Both the position numbers and the translations under genes were made by a program. Below, in pieces: positions 33,809 through 42,025 of a stretch of 64,000 nt of DNA (positions are counted from its first letter, which is position 1; every line of letters begins with the position of its first letter). Source of the DNA: Teichococcus oryzae (GTDB lineage: Bacteria; Pseudomonadota; Alphaproteobacteria; Acetobacterales; Acetobacteraceae); the NCBI RefSeq assembly GCF_008386565.1, contig NZ_VUKA01000013.1:19164-83163 (forward strand). Direction: 5' to 3'. The notes under the pieces are model-generated. The model was given only the letters and a program-made list of their open reading frames with translations. It had not been told where the DNA came from and searched no databases.

Positions 33809-33859
33809 GCATCGAGCCAAACAAGCCTAGCCCTGTCGGGAAACACCAGGGGTTAGACC

Positions 33860-34411
33860 ATGAACCAGATCGCCGGCCCGCCAGCCCTGCAACAGGATAT
33901 CGACTGGCCAGGGGCCATCCATGGCGCACTGAAGCGCGCCGGGGTGCGGCAGGTTTCCTATGTGCCGGATGCCGGGCATTCCCGGCTGATCAACCTGGCG
34001 CATGAAGATGCCGCCATGGAAGCCACCGTCCTGACCACCGAGGAGGAGGGCATCGCCCTGGCGGCGGGGGCCTGGTTGGGCGGGGACCGGTCGGTGCTGC
34101 TGATGCAGTCGAGCGGCGTCGGCAATTGCGTCAACATGCTGTCGCTCCTGAACTCCTGCCGCTTTCCCTTCCTGACGATCGTGACCATGCGTGGCGAATG
34201 GGCCGAGTTCAATCCGTGGCAGATCCCGATGGGGCGGGCAACGCCGGCCGCGCTGGAACTGATGGGCGTCACCGTCATGCGCCTGGACGATGCCGCCGAG
34301 GCGGATGAGGTCATCACCGCCGCGGCGGACCTGGCCTTCAATGGCGACCAGCAGATCGCCGTGCTGATCTCCCAGCGCCTGATCGGCCGCAAGAAGTGGG
34401 TGAGCGAGTGA
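33860..34411 (+). CDS. TPP-dependent decarboxylase alpha subunit (sulfopyruvate/phosphonopyruvate decarboxylase-like)
   Basis: 183 residues matching the pyrimidine-binding half of TPP enzymes. The conserved Glu that activates TPP lies in 'LTTEEEGIALAAGAWLGG', followed by 'LLMQSSGVGNCVNMLSLL', a signature of ComD-like sulfopyruvate and phosphonopyruvate decarboxylases. The enzyme is split into two genes, as in ComDE. The product would be an aldehyde such as sulfoacetaldehyde. It is directly followed by the beta subunit. Confidence 0.85.
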   Translation: MNQIAGPPALQQDIDWPGAIHGALKRAGVRQVSYVPDAGHSRLINLAHEDAAMEATVLTTEEEGIALAAGAWLGGDRSVLLMQSSGVGNCVNMLSLLNSCRFPFLTIVTMRGEWAEFNPWQIPMGRATPAALELMGVTVMRLDDAAEADEVITAAADLAFNGDQQIAVLISQRLIGRKKWVSE

Positions 34412-34431
34412 TGGCCATGCAGGAAGGCACG

Positions 34432-35004
34432 ATGGATCGCCGCGACGCGGTGCGCGATCTGCTGGCGGACAGGGCGGAATTGCTGGTGGTGAGCGGCCTG
34501 GGCTCGCCCAGCTATGACGTTTTCGCCGCGGGCGACAATGCGGCCAACTTCTATCTCTGGGGCGCCATGGGGGGCGCCGCGATAATGGGGCTCGGCCTGG
34601 CCCTGGCGCGCCCGTGCCAGCCTGTCGCGGTCATCACCGGCGATGGCGAGGCCATGATGGGCGTTGGCGGCCTGCTGACCATCTCGGTGCGCAAACCGTC
34701 CAACCTGACGGTGGTTGTTCTGGACAATGGGCAGTTCGGCGAAACCGGCATGCAGCGCAGCCATGCCGGCCTTGGCGTCGATCTGGCGGCGCTGGCACGG
34801 GGCGCCGGGTTTTCCGAAGTCGTCACCCTTCACGACCCCGACGAGGTGGCGGCCTTCCGCCCGCGCTTGCAGGAGGTCGGCGGCGGGCCCCGCTTCGCCG
34901 TCCTGCGGATCGCGCCGGGGAACCAGGAGCGGGCCTTGCCGGCCCGGGATGGCGTTTATCTGAAGAACCGCTTCCGCGAGAAGCTGGGGATTGCGGTGGA
35001 TTGA
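34432..35004 (+). CDS. TPP-dependent decarboxylase beta subunit (sulfopyruvate/phosphonopyruvate decarboxylase-like)
   Basis: 190 residues, the diphosphate-binding half of the TPP enzyme: 'GDGEAMMGVGG' with the metal/TPP Asn in 'VVLDNGQFGETG'. Pairs with the alpha subunit to form the active site. The ATG at 34432 is chosen for its AGGAAGG site four bases upstream and because 'MDRRDAVRDLL' is a typical family start; ATG codons at 34411 (TGATG overlap with the alpha stop) and 34417 are possible. Confidence 0.85.
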   Translation: MDRRDAVRDLLADRAELLVVSGLGSPSYDVFAAGDNAANFYLWGAMGGAAIMGLGLALARPCQPVAVITGDGEAMMGVGGLLTISVRKPSNLTVVVLDNGQFGETGMQRSHAGLGVDLAALARGAGFSEVVTLHDPDEVAAFRPRLQEVGGGPRFAVLRIAPGNQERALPARDGVYLKNRFREKLGIAVD

Positions 35005-35011
35005 GGCGGAG

Positions 35012-35040
35012 GCCGGGGCTTCCTGTGCGGAAGCCCCGGC
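35012..35040. terminator. Strong hairpin between convergent genes
   Basis: GCCGGGGCTTCC (35012-35023) and GGAAGCCCCGGC (35029-35040) form a perfect 12-pair stem with a 5-base loop, eight bases after the beta-subunit stop and before the LysR gene end. No T run. It probably ends transcription in one or both directions. Confidence 0.6.
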
Positions 35041-35049
35041 GGCACGCCG

Positions 35050-35973
35050 TCACATCTCCAGCCGGATGTCCCAGAGGCCTTCCCCGGACAGGCAGCGGAT
35101 CTCCTCGACGATCAGGTTGCCGATGGCGGCGGCCGCCACGGAGGATGGACGATCGACCGGAGCCGCCAGCACAAGCTCCCGGGTGACGGGGGGGCTGAGC
35201 GGTGCCGCTTCCAGCCGCCCTGCACGCAACTCGGCCGCGATGGATGAAGGAGGCAGAACGCTGAAGCCCAGCCCTTCCTCCACGAAGCTGGTCAGGACCC
35301 GGTAGGAATCGGCTTCCAGCATGACCCGCAGGGATAGTCCGCGCTTCGCCGCGGCACGTTCGATCAGGCTCCGCAGGCCATGGGGATGGCTGGGCAGAAC
35401 CAGCTTCTGCTGCACCAGCCATTCCAGACGGACCAGACCGGTTTGCTTCAGTCCTGAGCCGGGCTGGCCAACCACCACCACCTTGTCGCGACCAAGCGGC
35501 CTGGCCGAAAGATGCAGGTCCACGGCAGGGCCATAGATCAGCGCCAAGTCCATCTCTCCGCGCGAAAGCCATTCAAGAAGATGGCCGCCATAGCTTTCAA
35601 CGATGCACAGCGCCACATCCGGCAATTCGTTGACGACACGGCGCGCGAAGCGGGCCGAAAGCAGGGCGCTGACCGTGGGCACCAGCCCCAGGACGACGCG
35701 CCCGGCGGGCGATGCGCCGAAGGATTGGATGTCGTCGCGCGCCTGTTCCATTTGCCGGACCAGGCCGGCGGTGCGCTCCAGCAGCATGCGGCCGGCGCTG
35801 GTCAGCTGCATGCCGCGCCCGTTGCGGATAAAGAGTTCGGCGCGCAGCTCGTGTTCCAGCAGCTTGATGTGGCGGCTCAGGGCAGGCTGGGCGATGCGCA
35901 GCCTGTCGGACGCCTTGCCGAGGCTTCCCAGCTCCGCCACGGCCTTGAAGGTCCGCAACTGGCGAAAATCCAA
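35050..35973 (-). CDS. LysR-family transcriptional regulator
   Basis: 307 residues from a TTG start at 35973, chosen because AGGAGAGGAAAGG lies directly upstream and 'DFRQLRTF' is the standard LysR beginning; no ATG fits. Winged helix 'GSLGKASDRLRIAQPALSRHIKLLE' at the N-terminus, then the effector domain. It is convergent with the sulfopyruvate-decarboxylase-like genes and probably controls them together with the dehydrogenase and binding protein. Confidence 0.88.
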   Translation of the reverse strand: MDFRQLRTFKAVAELGSLGKASDRLRIAQPALSRHIKLLEHELRAELFIRNGRGMQLTSAGRMLLERTAGLVRQMEQARDDIQSFGASPAGRVVLGLVPTVSALLSARFARRVVNELPDVALCIVESYGGHLLEWLSRGEMDLALIYGPAVDLHLSARPLGRDKVVVVGQPGSGLKQTGLVRLEWLVQQKLVLPSHPHGLRSLIERAAAKRGLSLRVMLEADSYRVLTSFVEEGLGFSVLPPSSIAAELRAGRLEAAPLSPPVTRELVLAAPVDRPSSVAAAAIGNLIVEEIRCLSGEGLWDIRLEM

Positions 35974-36235
35974 CCTTTCCTCTCCTTTCTCCCCTCCCCG
36001 GCTGTTCCAACCAGAACAGAAAGCTGATCTTCGCCGATCAGGCACGGGCACGGGATTCCAGCACCCGCCGGAGGCGGACCCCCTGATCAAGGGGCTGTGC
36101 CTTTCAGCACGGGCGGCTCTTCAGCGCCCGGGCGCGGAAAAGCAAGGTGCCTCGCCCGCGCCTTGCCTATACCTGCATCAGCCAGTGGACCGGCCATGCG
36201 GGAGCCGGGCCAACAGCCTGGAATGGCCGGGCGGA

Positions 36236-37267
36236 TTACCGCATGGGCCATGCATACATCAGGCCGCCCTGGGTCCAGAGGGCATTGGGGCCGCGATCCA
36301 TGCCGAGGGAGGTGGCCTTGCCGACATTGCGCTCGAAGAGCTCGCCATAATTGCCGACGGCGCGAATGGCGTCATAAGCCCAGTTCGCGGAAAGCTTCAA
36401 TCCCTGGCTGAGCACGGGATCGGTGCCAAGAAGGCGCCGGGCGTTGGGCGAGGCATCCTTCGCCCGCCGCTCCTCGGCATTCGCCGCGGTGATGCCGAGT
36501 TCCTCCGCCTCGATCAGGGCGTTGAGGGTCCAGCGGATCACGTCAAACCATTCCTGGTCGTCGCGGCGCACCATGGGCCCCAGAGGCTCCTTGCTGATCC
36601 GGTCGGGCAGCACGATGAAATCGCCGGGATTGGGAAAGGAGGCGCGCACCGCGGCGATCTGGGAGGCATCGGTCGTCAACGCATCGCAACGGCCGGAGCT
36701 GAAGGCGGCGGCGACCTGGTCGATGCGCTCGAACAGCACGGGCGTGATGCGGATGTTCGCGGCCCGGTACCAGTCCGCCAGATTCCCTTCCGTGGTGCTG
36801 CCCTGCTGGACGCAGACTGTGGCGCCATCAAGCTCCGTGGCGCGGGAAATCCCCGCATCCCGGCGCACCATGAAGCCTTGTCCATCGTAGAAGTTGATGC
36901 CCACGCTGCGCAGGCCCAGCGCGGTGTCGCGGCCCATCGTCGCCGTGGTCTGCCGGACCAGGACGTCCACCTCGCCCGATTGCAGGGCGGGGAAACGCTG
37001 CTGGCCGGAAAGCGGCACGAACCGGACCTTGGTGGCGTCGCCCAGAACCGCGGCCGCGAAGGCCCGGCACAAATCGGCATCGAGGCCGCGCCACGTTCCC
37101 TGGCTGTCAGGCTGCGAGAAACCCGCGACGCCCGTATTGACGCCGCAGGTCAGGATGCCCCGGCTTTTGACTGCGTCCAGTGTCGCACCGGCCCAGGCCT
37201 GTTCGCCTGCGGCAAAAGAAAAAGTCATCAGGGAGACGGCGGCAAATGCGTTGCGGAAGAAAGACAT
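36236..37267 (-). CDS. Amino-acid ABC transporter substrate-binding protein (AapJ-like)
   Basis: 343 residues from the ATG at 37267. Signal peptide to about residue 26 ('EQAWA'), then 'TLDAVKSRGILTCGVNTGVAGFS', the family start of general L-amino-acid binding proteins of the AapJ/BztA type; the end 'SLGMDRGPNALWTQGGLMYAWPMR' is also characteristic. The Aap permease and ATPase genes are not present here, so it is an orphan binding protein or part of a scattered system. Confidence 0.88.
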   Translation of the reverse strand: MSFFRNAFAAVSLMTFSFAAGEQAWAGATLDAVKSRGILTCGVNTGVAGFSQPDSQGTWRGLDADLCRAFAAAVLGDATKVRFVPLSGQQRFPALQSGEVDVLVRQTTATMGRDTALGLRSVGINFYDGQGFMVRRDAGISRATELDGATVCVQQGSTTEGNLADWYRAANIRITPVLFERIDQVAAAFSSGRCDALTTDASQIAAVRASFPNPGDFIVLPDRISKEPLGPMVRRDDQEWFDVIRWTLNALIEAEELGITAANAEERRAKDASPNARRLLGTDPVLSQGLKLSANWAYDAIRAVGNYGELFERNVGKATSLGMDRGPNALWTQGGLMYAWPMR

Positions 37268-37538
37268 GGAGCAGCCTTGTGCCTTGATCGAACCAGGATG
37301 ATGACCCATCGCCAGGACCCGTAAAGCAAGGAATCAACGTCTCCAGTCTCACAGGGCCGGAACAAGGCGCCGGAGCCCTGACCGGGAACTGCGCATTTTA
37401 TCCGATAAATCCGGCTTACCGGGTATTTTGTCCTGCGGCCGCGATCGTTGATCGGTACGGGCACGCCATGGCGCGAATATCCTTGATGGCGCCCCCAGAA
37501 ACCTCATACCGAACACGGCTCGCGACCTGGCCGCTGGC

Positions 37539-38510
37539 TCAGCTTGTGACCGATCCGGCAGCCGCTGCCTGCGTCCCGGCCCGCAGGCGGACCCGTTCCT
37601 CCGGCAGCGGAATGAACTCCTTGTCGTCGCCCGGCACCTTGGCGAAGCGCCCCGCCTTCCAGTCTTCCTTCGCCTGCTCGATCCGCTCGCGCGAGGAGGA
37701 CACGAAGTTCCAGAACAGGAAGCGTGGCCCGTCCATCACCGCGCCGCCCAGCATCAGCAGCCGCGCGCCTTGCGGGCCGGCACGCAGGGCCAGCCCGTCG
37801 CCGGCGCGGAACACCAGCATCCGGCCGGGCGCGAAGCGGTCGCCCGCCACCTCCACCTCGCCTTCCAGCACATAGGCGGCGCGCTCCTCATGGCGGTCCG
37901 GCAAGGGCAGCCGGGCACCGGGCGCCAGCACCGCATCGGCATAGAAAAGATCGGATTGCGTCGCGACGGGGGCATGGCTGCCCCAGCCCTCCCCGGCGAT
38001 CAGCCGCAGCCGCACGCCCTGATCCTCGATCACCGGCAAGGTGGCACCGGGATGATGGGCAAAGTCCGGCATGATGTCCTCGGCATGGCGCGGCAGCGCC
38101 ACCCAGGACTGGATGCCGAACAACTTGCTGCCGGTGCTGCGCAGCGCGGCGCCCGTGCGTTCGGAATGGGTGATGCCGCGCCCGGCGGTCATCCAGTTCA
38201 CATCCCCCGGCACGATCGGCTGATCGGAGCCCAGGCTGTCGCGATGCTGGATGGCGCCGTCGAACAGGTAGGTCACGGTGGACAGGCCGATATGCGGATG
38301 GGGCCGCACATCCACCCCCTGGCCGGACAGGAACTCGCCCGGCCCCATCTGGTCGAAGAAGATGAAGGGGCCGACCATCTGCCGCTTCCTGGCCGGCAGG
38401 GCGCGCCGTACCTCGAAGCCGCCAATGTCATGCGCCCGCGGCAATATCACCTGTTCCAGGCCTTCCGGCAGGCCGGGCGGAAGCTGGGTGGGATCATGCT
38501 CAACGCTCAT
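37539..38510 (-). CDS. Pirin family protein
   Basis: 323 residues, two cupin domains. Metal ligands His71, His73 ('RPHPHIGLSTVTYLF'), His115 and Glu117 ('GITHSERTG') match the pirin pattern and spacing. Bacterial pirins can act as quercetinases or redox-linked regulators. Upstream lie an esterase and a ring-cleaving dioxygenase in the same direction, so it belongs to a probable quinone/catechol response set. A 271-base gap follows before the AapJ-like gene. Confidence 0.9.
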   Translation of the reverse strand: MSVEHDPTQLPPGLPEGLEQVILPRAHDIGGFEVRRALPARKRQMVGPFIFFDQMGPGEFLSGQGVDVRPHPHIGLSTVTYLFDGAIQHRDSLGSDQPIVPGDVNWMTAGRGITHSERTGAALRSTGSKLFGIQSWVALPRHAEDIMPDFAHHPGATLPVIEDQGVRLRLIAGEGWGSHAPVATQSDLFYADAVLAPGARLPLPDRHEERAAYVLEGEVEVAGDRFAPGRMLVFRAGDGLALRAGPQGARLLMLGGAVMDGPRFLFWNFVSSSRERIEQAKEDWKAGRFAKVPGDDKEFIPLPEERVRLRAGTQAAAAGSVTS

Positions 38511-38535
38511 CCTGTCTTCCTCCTTGTTGCGATGT

Positions 38536-39153
38536 TCAGGGCGCGCCCAGCCAGTTGCGCGCCAGCGTCACATCCATCTGCGAAAGCCCATGCCCCACCG
38601 GCAATGCGTGATGCGTGACGGCGGCGCCGGCCTTGCCCAGTTGCTCCGCCAGGGCAGCGCTGTTGGCGGCAGGCACGATGGGGTCCGCTGTGCCGGACAG
38701 CAGCAGCACGCGCGTTCCCTCCAACCGCGCCGATGGGGGCTGGCGCAGCGGCACCATGGCGCGCAGCAGCGCGGCGCCCCGCAGCAGGCCCGGATGCAGC
38801 AGCAACAGGGCGGCGGCGATGTTGGCGCCATTGGAGAAGCCCAGCGCAACCGGCGCCGCCAGGCCGTGCCGCGCCTGTGCTTCCCGCACAAAGGCGGCCA
38901 GTGCCGCCGCCTCGGAGATCAGGCTGTTCTCGTCGAACACGCCTTCCGCCAGGCGGCGGAAGAAGCGCGGCATGCCGTTCTCCAGCACCCGCCCCCTTGG
39001 CGACAGCAGCGCCGCACAGGGCGCCACGGCCTGGCCGAGCGGCAGCAGGTCGTCCTCATTCCCACCCGTGCCATGCAGCAGCAGCAAAGGCGGCCGCGCG
39101 GCATCGGCGCCCGGCTCGAAGCGATAAACAAAGCCCGGATCGATGGTGGCCAT
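38536..39153 (-). CDS. Alpha/beta hydrolase, MhqD/carboxylesterase type
   Basis: 205 residues. Oxyanion stretch 'LLLLHGTGGNEDDLLPL', nucleophile in GFSNGAN, acid in 'GTADPIVPAANS', and His in 'HALPVGHGLS'. Size and motifs fit the phospholipase/carboxylesterase family, whose MhqD members accompany hydroquinone dioxygenases. Eleven bases separate it from the dioxygenase gene. Confidence 0.88.
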   Translation of the reverse strand: MATIDPGFVYRFEPGADAARPPLLLLHGTGGNEDDLLPLGQAVAPCAALLSPRGRVLENGMPRFFRRLAEGVFDENSLISEAAALAAFVREAQARHGLAAPVALGFSNGANIAAALLLLHPGLLRGAALLRAMVPLRQPPSARLEGTRVLLLSGTADPIVPAANSAALAEQLGKAGAAVTHHALPVGHGLSQMDVTLARNWLGAP

Positions 39154-39164
39154 GTCGCTACTCC

Positions 39165-40088
39165 TTAATCCAGGGCCGGCAGGGCAGCCTCGATAGTGCC
39201 GCGATGCGGCTGCAGGAAGCGCGGCAGCTGCAGCGCCTGTCCCAGCCGGTCCGCGGGCTCATCCACCGCGAAGCCGGGAATATCGGTCGCGATCTCGAAC
39301 AGCACATGGCCAGGCTCGCGGAAATAAACGGAGCGGAAGTAATCCCGATCCTTCTGTTCCGTGGTCTGGATGCGGTGGTTGTCCGACAGCTTGCGCACCA
39401 TCGCCATCTCCGCCGCGTCATCGGCGGCGCGGAAGGCCAGGTGATGCACGGAGCCTCGGCCCAGCCGCGCCGGCAGGAAGCCGCCCACCGCGCACAGATC
39501 GACAATGCCGCCCAGCGCCTGGCCCGGCACCTGGTAGCGCACCGTGTCGCCCTCGCGCCCCGCTTCCGCGAAGCCGAACACATCGGCCAGGATGGCGCCC
39601 GTTGCCTCGGTCCTGTCCAGCATCAGGCTGACGCCATGGAAGCCGCGAATGGCGTGCTCCACGGGAATTTCACCGTTGTCCCAGGCCGGCTCGGCCTCGA
39701 TGCCCGGCAGGCCGGCCAGCGCCAGCCGCATGCCGTCCGGGTCGCGGAAGCGCAGCAGCGTTTCGCCGAACTGACCGGACCGTTCCAGCCCATGCGCCAT
39801 CAGGCGCTGCATCCAGAAGCCGAGCGCGGCCTGCGGCACGCGAAACACGGTTTCCTGCAACTCGCCGATGCCCGCGCGCCCGGGCGCGGCATGTTCCCAG
39901 GGGAAGAAGGTCAGGATGGTGCCGGGCGTGCCGGCGGCATCGCCGTAATAGAAATGATAGGCGCCGGGATCGTCGAAATTCACGGTCTTCTTGACCAGCC
40001 GCAAGCCCAGCGTGCGGGTGTAGAAATCCAGGTTGCGCCGGGCCGCGCCGGCGATGGCGGTGACATGGTGGATACCGTTCTGCGTCAT
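39165..40088 (-). CDS. Ring-cleaving dioxygenase (MhqO-like, glyoxalase/VOC fold)
   Basis: 307 residues from the ATG at 40088. Two vicinal-oxygen-chelate halves: 'GIHHVTAIAGAARRNLDFYT' with the first metal His, and the second half containing 'VHHLAFRAADDA' and the Glu in 'VLFEIATDIPGFAVD'. MhqO-type enzymes cleave hydroquinones or catechols. First gene of a three-gene leftward set with hydrolase and pirin; divergent from a LysR gene across palindromic DNA. Confidence 0.9.
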   Translation of the reverse strand: MTQNGIHHVTAIAGAARRNLDFYTRTLGLRLVKKTVNFDDPGAYHFYYGDAAGTPGTILTFFPWEHAAPGRAGIGELQETVFRVPQAALGFWMQRLMAHGLERSGQFGETLLRFRDPDGMRLALAGLPGIEAEPAWDNGEIPVEHAIRGFHGVSLMLDRTEATGAILADVFGFAEAGREGDTVRYQVPGQALGGIVDLCAVGGFLPARLGRGSVHHLAFRAADDAAEMAMVRKLSDNHRIQTTEQKDRDYFRSVYFREPGHVLFEIATDIPGFAVDEPADRLGQALQLPRFLQPHRGTIEAALPALD

Positions 40089-40182
40089 GGCCGCATCTCC
40101 TGTCGGGTGCGAGGGGCGCCGCGGGAGGCGCCGTGTCAGGAACAGGAAACAGGCCACCTCCCTTCCTGGCCAGCATAAACGG

Positions 40183-40239
40183 ATTGCATCCATGCAATGC
40201 TTTCCGGGCATTCCGGCGGGATGGAATTGCATTTCCATC
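40183..40239. promoter_or_regulatory. Two palindromes between dioxygenase and LysR genes (candidate LysR operators)
   Basis: ATTGCAT-CC-ATGCAAT at 40183-40198 is perfect and contains a T-N11-A spacing as in LysR sites. A second inverted repeat GATGGAA-TTGCAT-TTCCATC occupies 40220-40239. Both lie between the divergent starts, the classical arrangement for an autoregulated LysR gene controlling its neighbour. Confidence 0.55.
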
Positions 40240-40251
40240 AGTGCCATCCTG

Positions 40252-41184
40252 GTGGGCCACCATCAGAACAGCCGCTTGCCGAACCCTCTCCACTCCATCG
40301 CCTGGGATGATGTGCGCCTGGTCCATGCCGTGGCCGAGGCGCGCAGCCTGCCCGCCGCCGCGGCACGGCTCGGCGTCAACCATTCCACCGTATTCCGCCG
40401 CCTGCGCCAGCTGGAGGCAATGCTGGGCCTGGCGCTGTTCGAGCGGCACCGCAGCGGCTATGTGCCGACCGCCGCCGGGGAAGCCATGGTGGCGCTGGCG
40501 ACCCGGGTCGATGCCGACATCACCGGGGTCACGCGGCGCCTTGCCGGCCTTGCCCCGGTGCCGGAGGGCGAGGTGCGCATCGCCACCAGCGACAGCCTGC
40601 TGGCCGAGTTGCTGCTGCCGATGCTGGCCCGTTTCCGGCAGGCGCATCCGGCAATCCGGTTGGACATTGTCACCGGCAACATGGCGCTGAACCTGTCCCG
40701 CCGGGACGCCGACATCGCCCTGCGCGCCACCTCCGCCCCGCCGGACACCCTGGTGGGGCGCCGGCTGGCGCGCCTGGCCTGGGCCCTTTACGGCCCGCTG
40801 GATGAAGCCGATCCACCGCCCCTGGCACGGTTGCTGGAGGAAGCGCGGTGGCTGTCCCTGTCCGATGCGTTGGGCCACCTCGCGCCGGCCCGCTTCCTGC
40901 GGGGACAGGTGCCGGAGGCCCGCATTGTCGGCCGCTTCGATTCCGTGCAGGCGCTGACGCTGGCGACAAGGGTGGGGATGGGCATTGCCCATCTGCCCTG
41001 CTTCGCCGGCGATGCTTCCCCGATGCTGCGCCGGCTGTTGCCTCCCGAACCCGGCTTCGCGACCGATCTGTGGCTGCTGACCCACCCCGATCTGCGCCAC
41101 GCACCCCGGATCCGCATCCTGCTTGACTATCTGGCGGAGGAGATCGCCGGGATGCGCGGGCTGATCGAGGGCGGCAGCGCCTGA
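40252..41184 (+). CDS. LysR-family transcriptional regulator
   Basis: About 310 residues if it starts at the GTG at 40252. Winged helix 'SLPAAAARLGVNHSTVFRRLRQLE', then an effector domain ending in 'HAPRIRILLDYLAEEI'. The 'NHSTVFRRL' recognition helix is typical of a LysR branch near oxidative or quinone-response genes. The start is uncertain: TTG 40276 and ATG 40192 are alternatives, but 40192 lies within the palindrome. Divergent from the dioxygenase operon, its likely target. Confidence 0.82.
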   Translation: MGHHQNSRLPNPLHSIAWDDVRLVHAVAEARSLPAAAARLGVNHSTVFRRLRQLEAMLGLALFERHRSGYVPTAAGEAMVALATRVDADITGVTRRLAGLAPVPEGEVRIATSDSLLAELLLPMLARFRQAHPAIRLDIVTGNMALNLSRRDADIALRATSAPPDTLVGRRLARLAWALYGPLDEADPPPLARLLEEARWLSLSDALGHLAPARFLRGQVPEARIVGRFDSVQALTLATRVGMGIAHLPCFAGDASPMLRRLLPPEPGFATDLWLLTHPDLRHAPRIRILLDYLAEEIAGMRGLIEGGSA

Positions 41185-41196
41185 AGGCTGCCCACC

Positions 41197-41883
41197 TCAG
41201 CCATTCAGCAATGCATCTATATCGGCCTGCGACATCCCCGCCCCGCCCGATTGGCCGTTCAGCAGCGCGTCAATGTCGGCCTGCGACAGGTCGGGCGCCC
41301 TTTGGGCCTCCTCGCTGACCGTGCGCATCTGCGTCAGCACCCGCACCTGTGCCATCGGCCCGTTGCCGGCGGCGCCGGGCACGATGTGCTCCAGCATGGT
41401 TTCCACCTGCTGCAGATGCTGGATGGCGCGGCGGATGCGCTGGCCGGTGACGTCCTGAAAGGAACAGGCCTCGAAGATCGAGTTGACCCTGGCGGACAAT
41501 GCCTCGATCGAGGCCTGGTCCTTCTGGCCGCTGTTGATCCAGGCCTGAATGGCCTCGGTGGCTTCCATGATGGTGTTGGCGGCGGTTTCGGTGGCCTGCA
41601 CCACCGCCTCCAGCTCCAGCCCGCTGTTGCGTGTGCTGGCGGCGGGAATGGCGACCAGCTTGGCGATCTGCTCGTGCACCTGGCCCAGCTTGCGGGAAAT
41701 ATTCTCCTCCGCCATGTCGGCCATGTCGGACGTGGCGCTGACCTCGGCACTCAGCTCGGCGATGCGGCGATCCATAAAGGCGCGGAGTTCGGCGAACATC
41801 GGCGCCATCTCGGCCCGGATGTCGGCCCGCAAGCTGGAGGAGGCCGCGGCCGGAGCGTGCGGGTTCGGGGCCTGGGCAGTCAT
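41197..41883 (-). CDS. cheZ: Protein phosphatase CheZ
   Basis: 228 residues. A long helical domain with the catalytic region 'SCQD/VTGQRI'-like 'FEACSFQDVTGQRIRRAIQHL' (Asp and Gln that attack phospho-CheY), and a C-terminal CheY-binding tail. The tail holds two copies of 'SQADIDALLNG', separated by a Gly-rich linker, where CheZ proteins usually have one acidic CheY-binding peptide; the motif also resembles the FliM N-terminus. No other chemotaxis gene is close. Convergent with the LysR gene, 12 bases apart. Confidence 0.87.
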   Translation of the reverse strand: MTAQAPNPHAPAAASSSLRADIRAEMAPMFAELRAFMDRRIAELSAEVSATSDMADMAEENISRKLGQVHEQIAKLVAIPAASTRNSGLELEAVVQATETAANTIMEATEAIQAWINSGQKDQASIEALSARVNSIFEACSFQDVTGQRIRRAIQHLQQVETMLEHIVPGAAGNGPMAQVRVLTQMRTVSEEAQRAPDLSQADIDALLNGQSGGAGMSQADIDALLNG

Positions 41884-42025
41884 TGCGGAACTCCGGTGGG
41901 CTCTGGTCTGGCGCCTTGGGTTCTAGGGCATTGAGGTAAATGGCTGATTGCCGCCTGGGGCTCAGCCACTGCCTCCACCGCGATGCCGCAACGCCCCCTC
42001 GCCGCCAGCGGAAGCCCGGCCCTGG

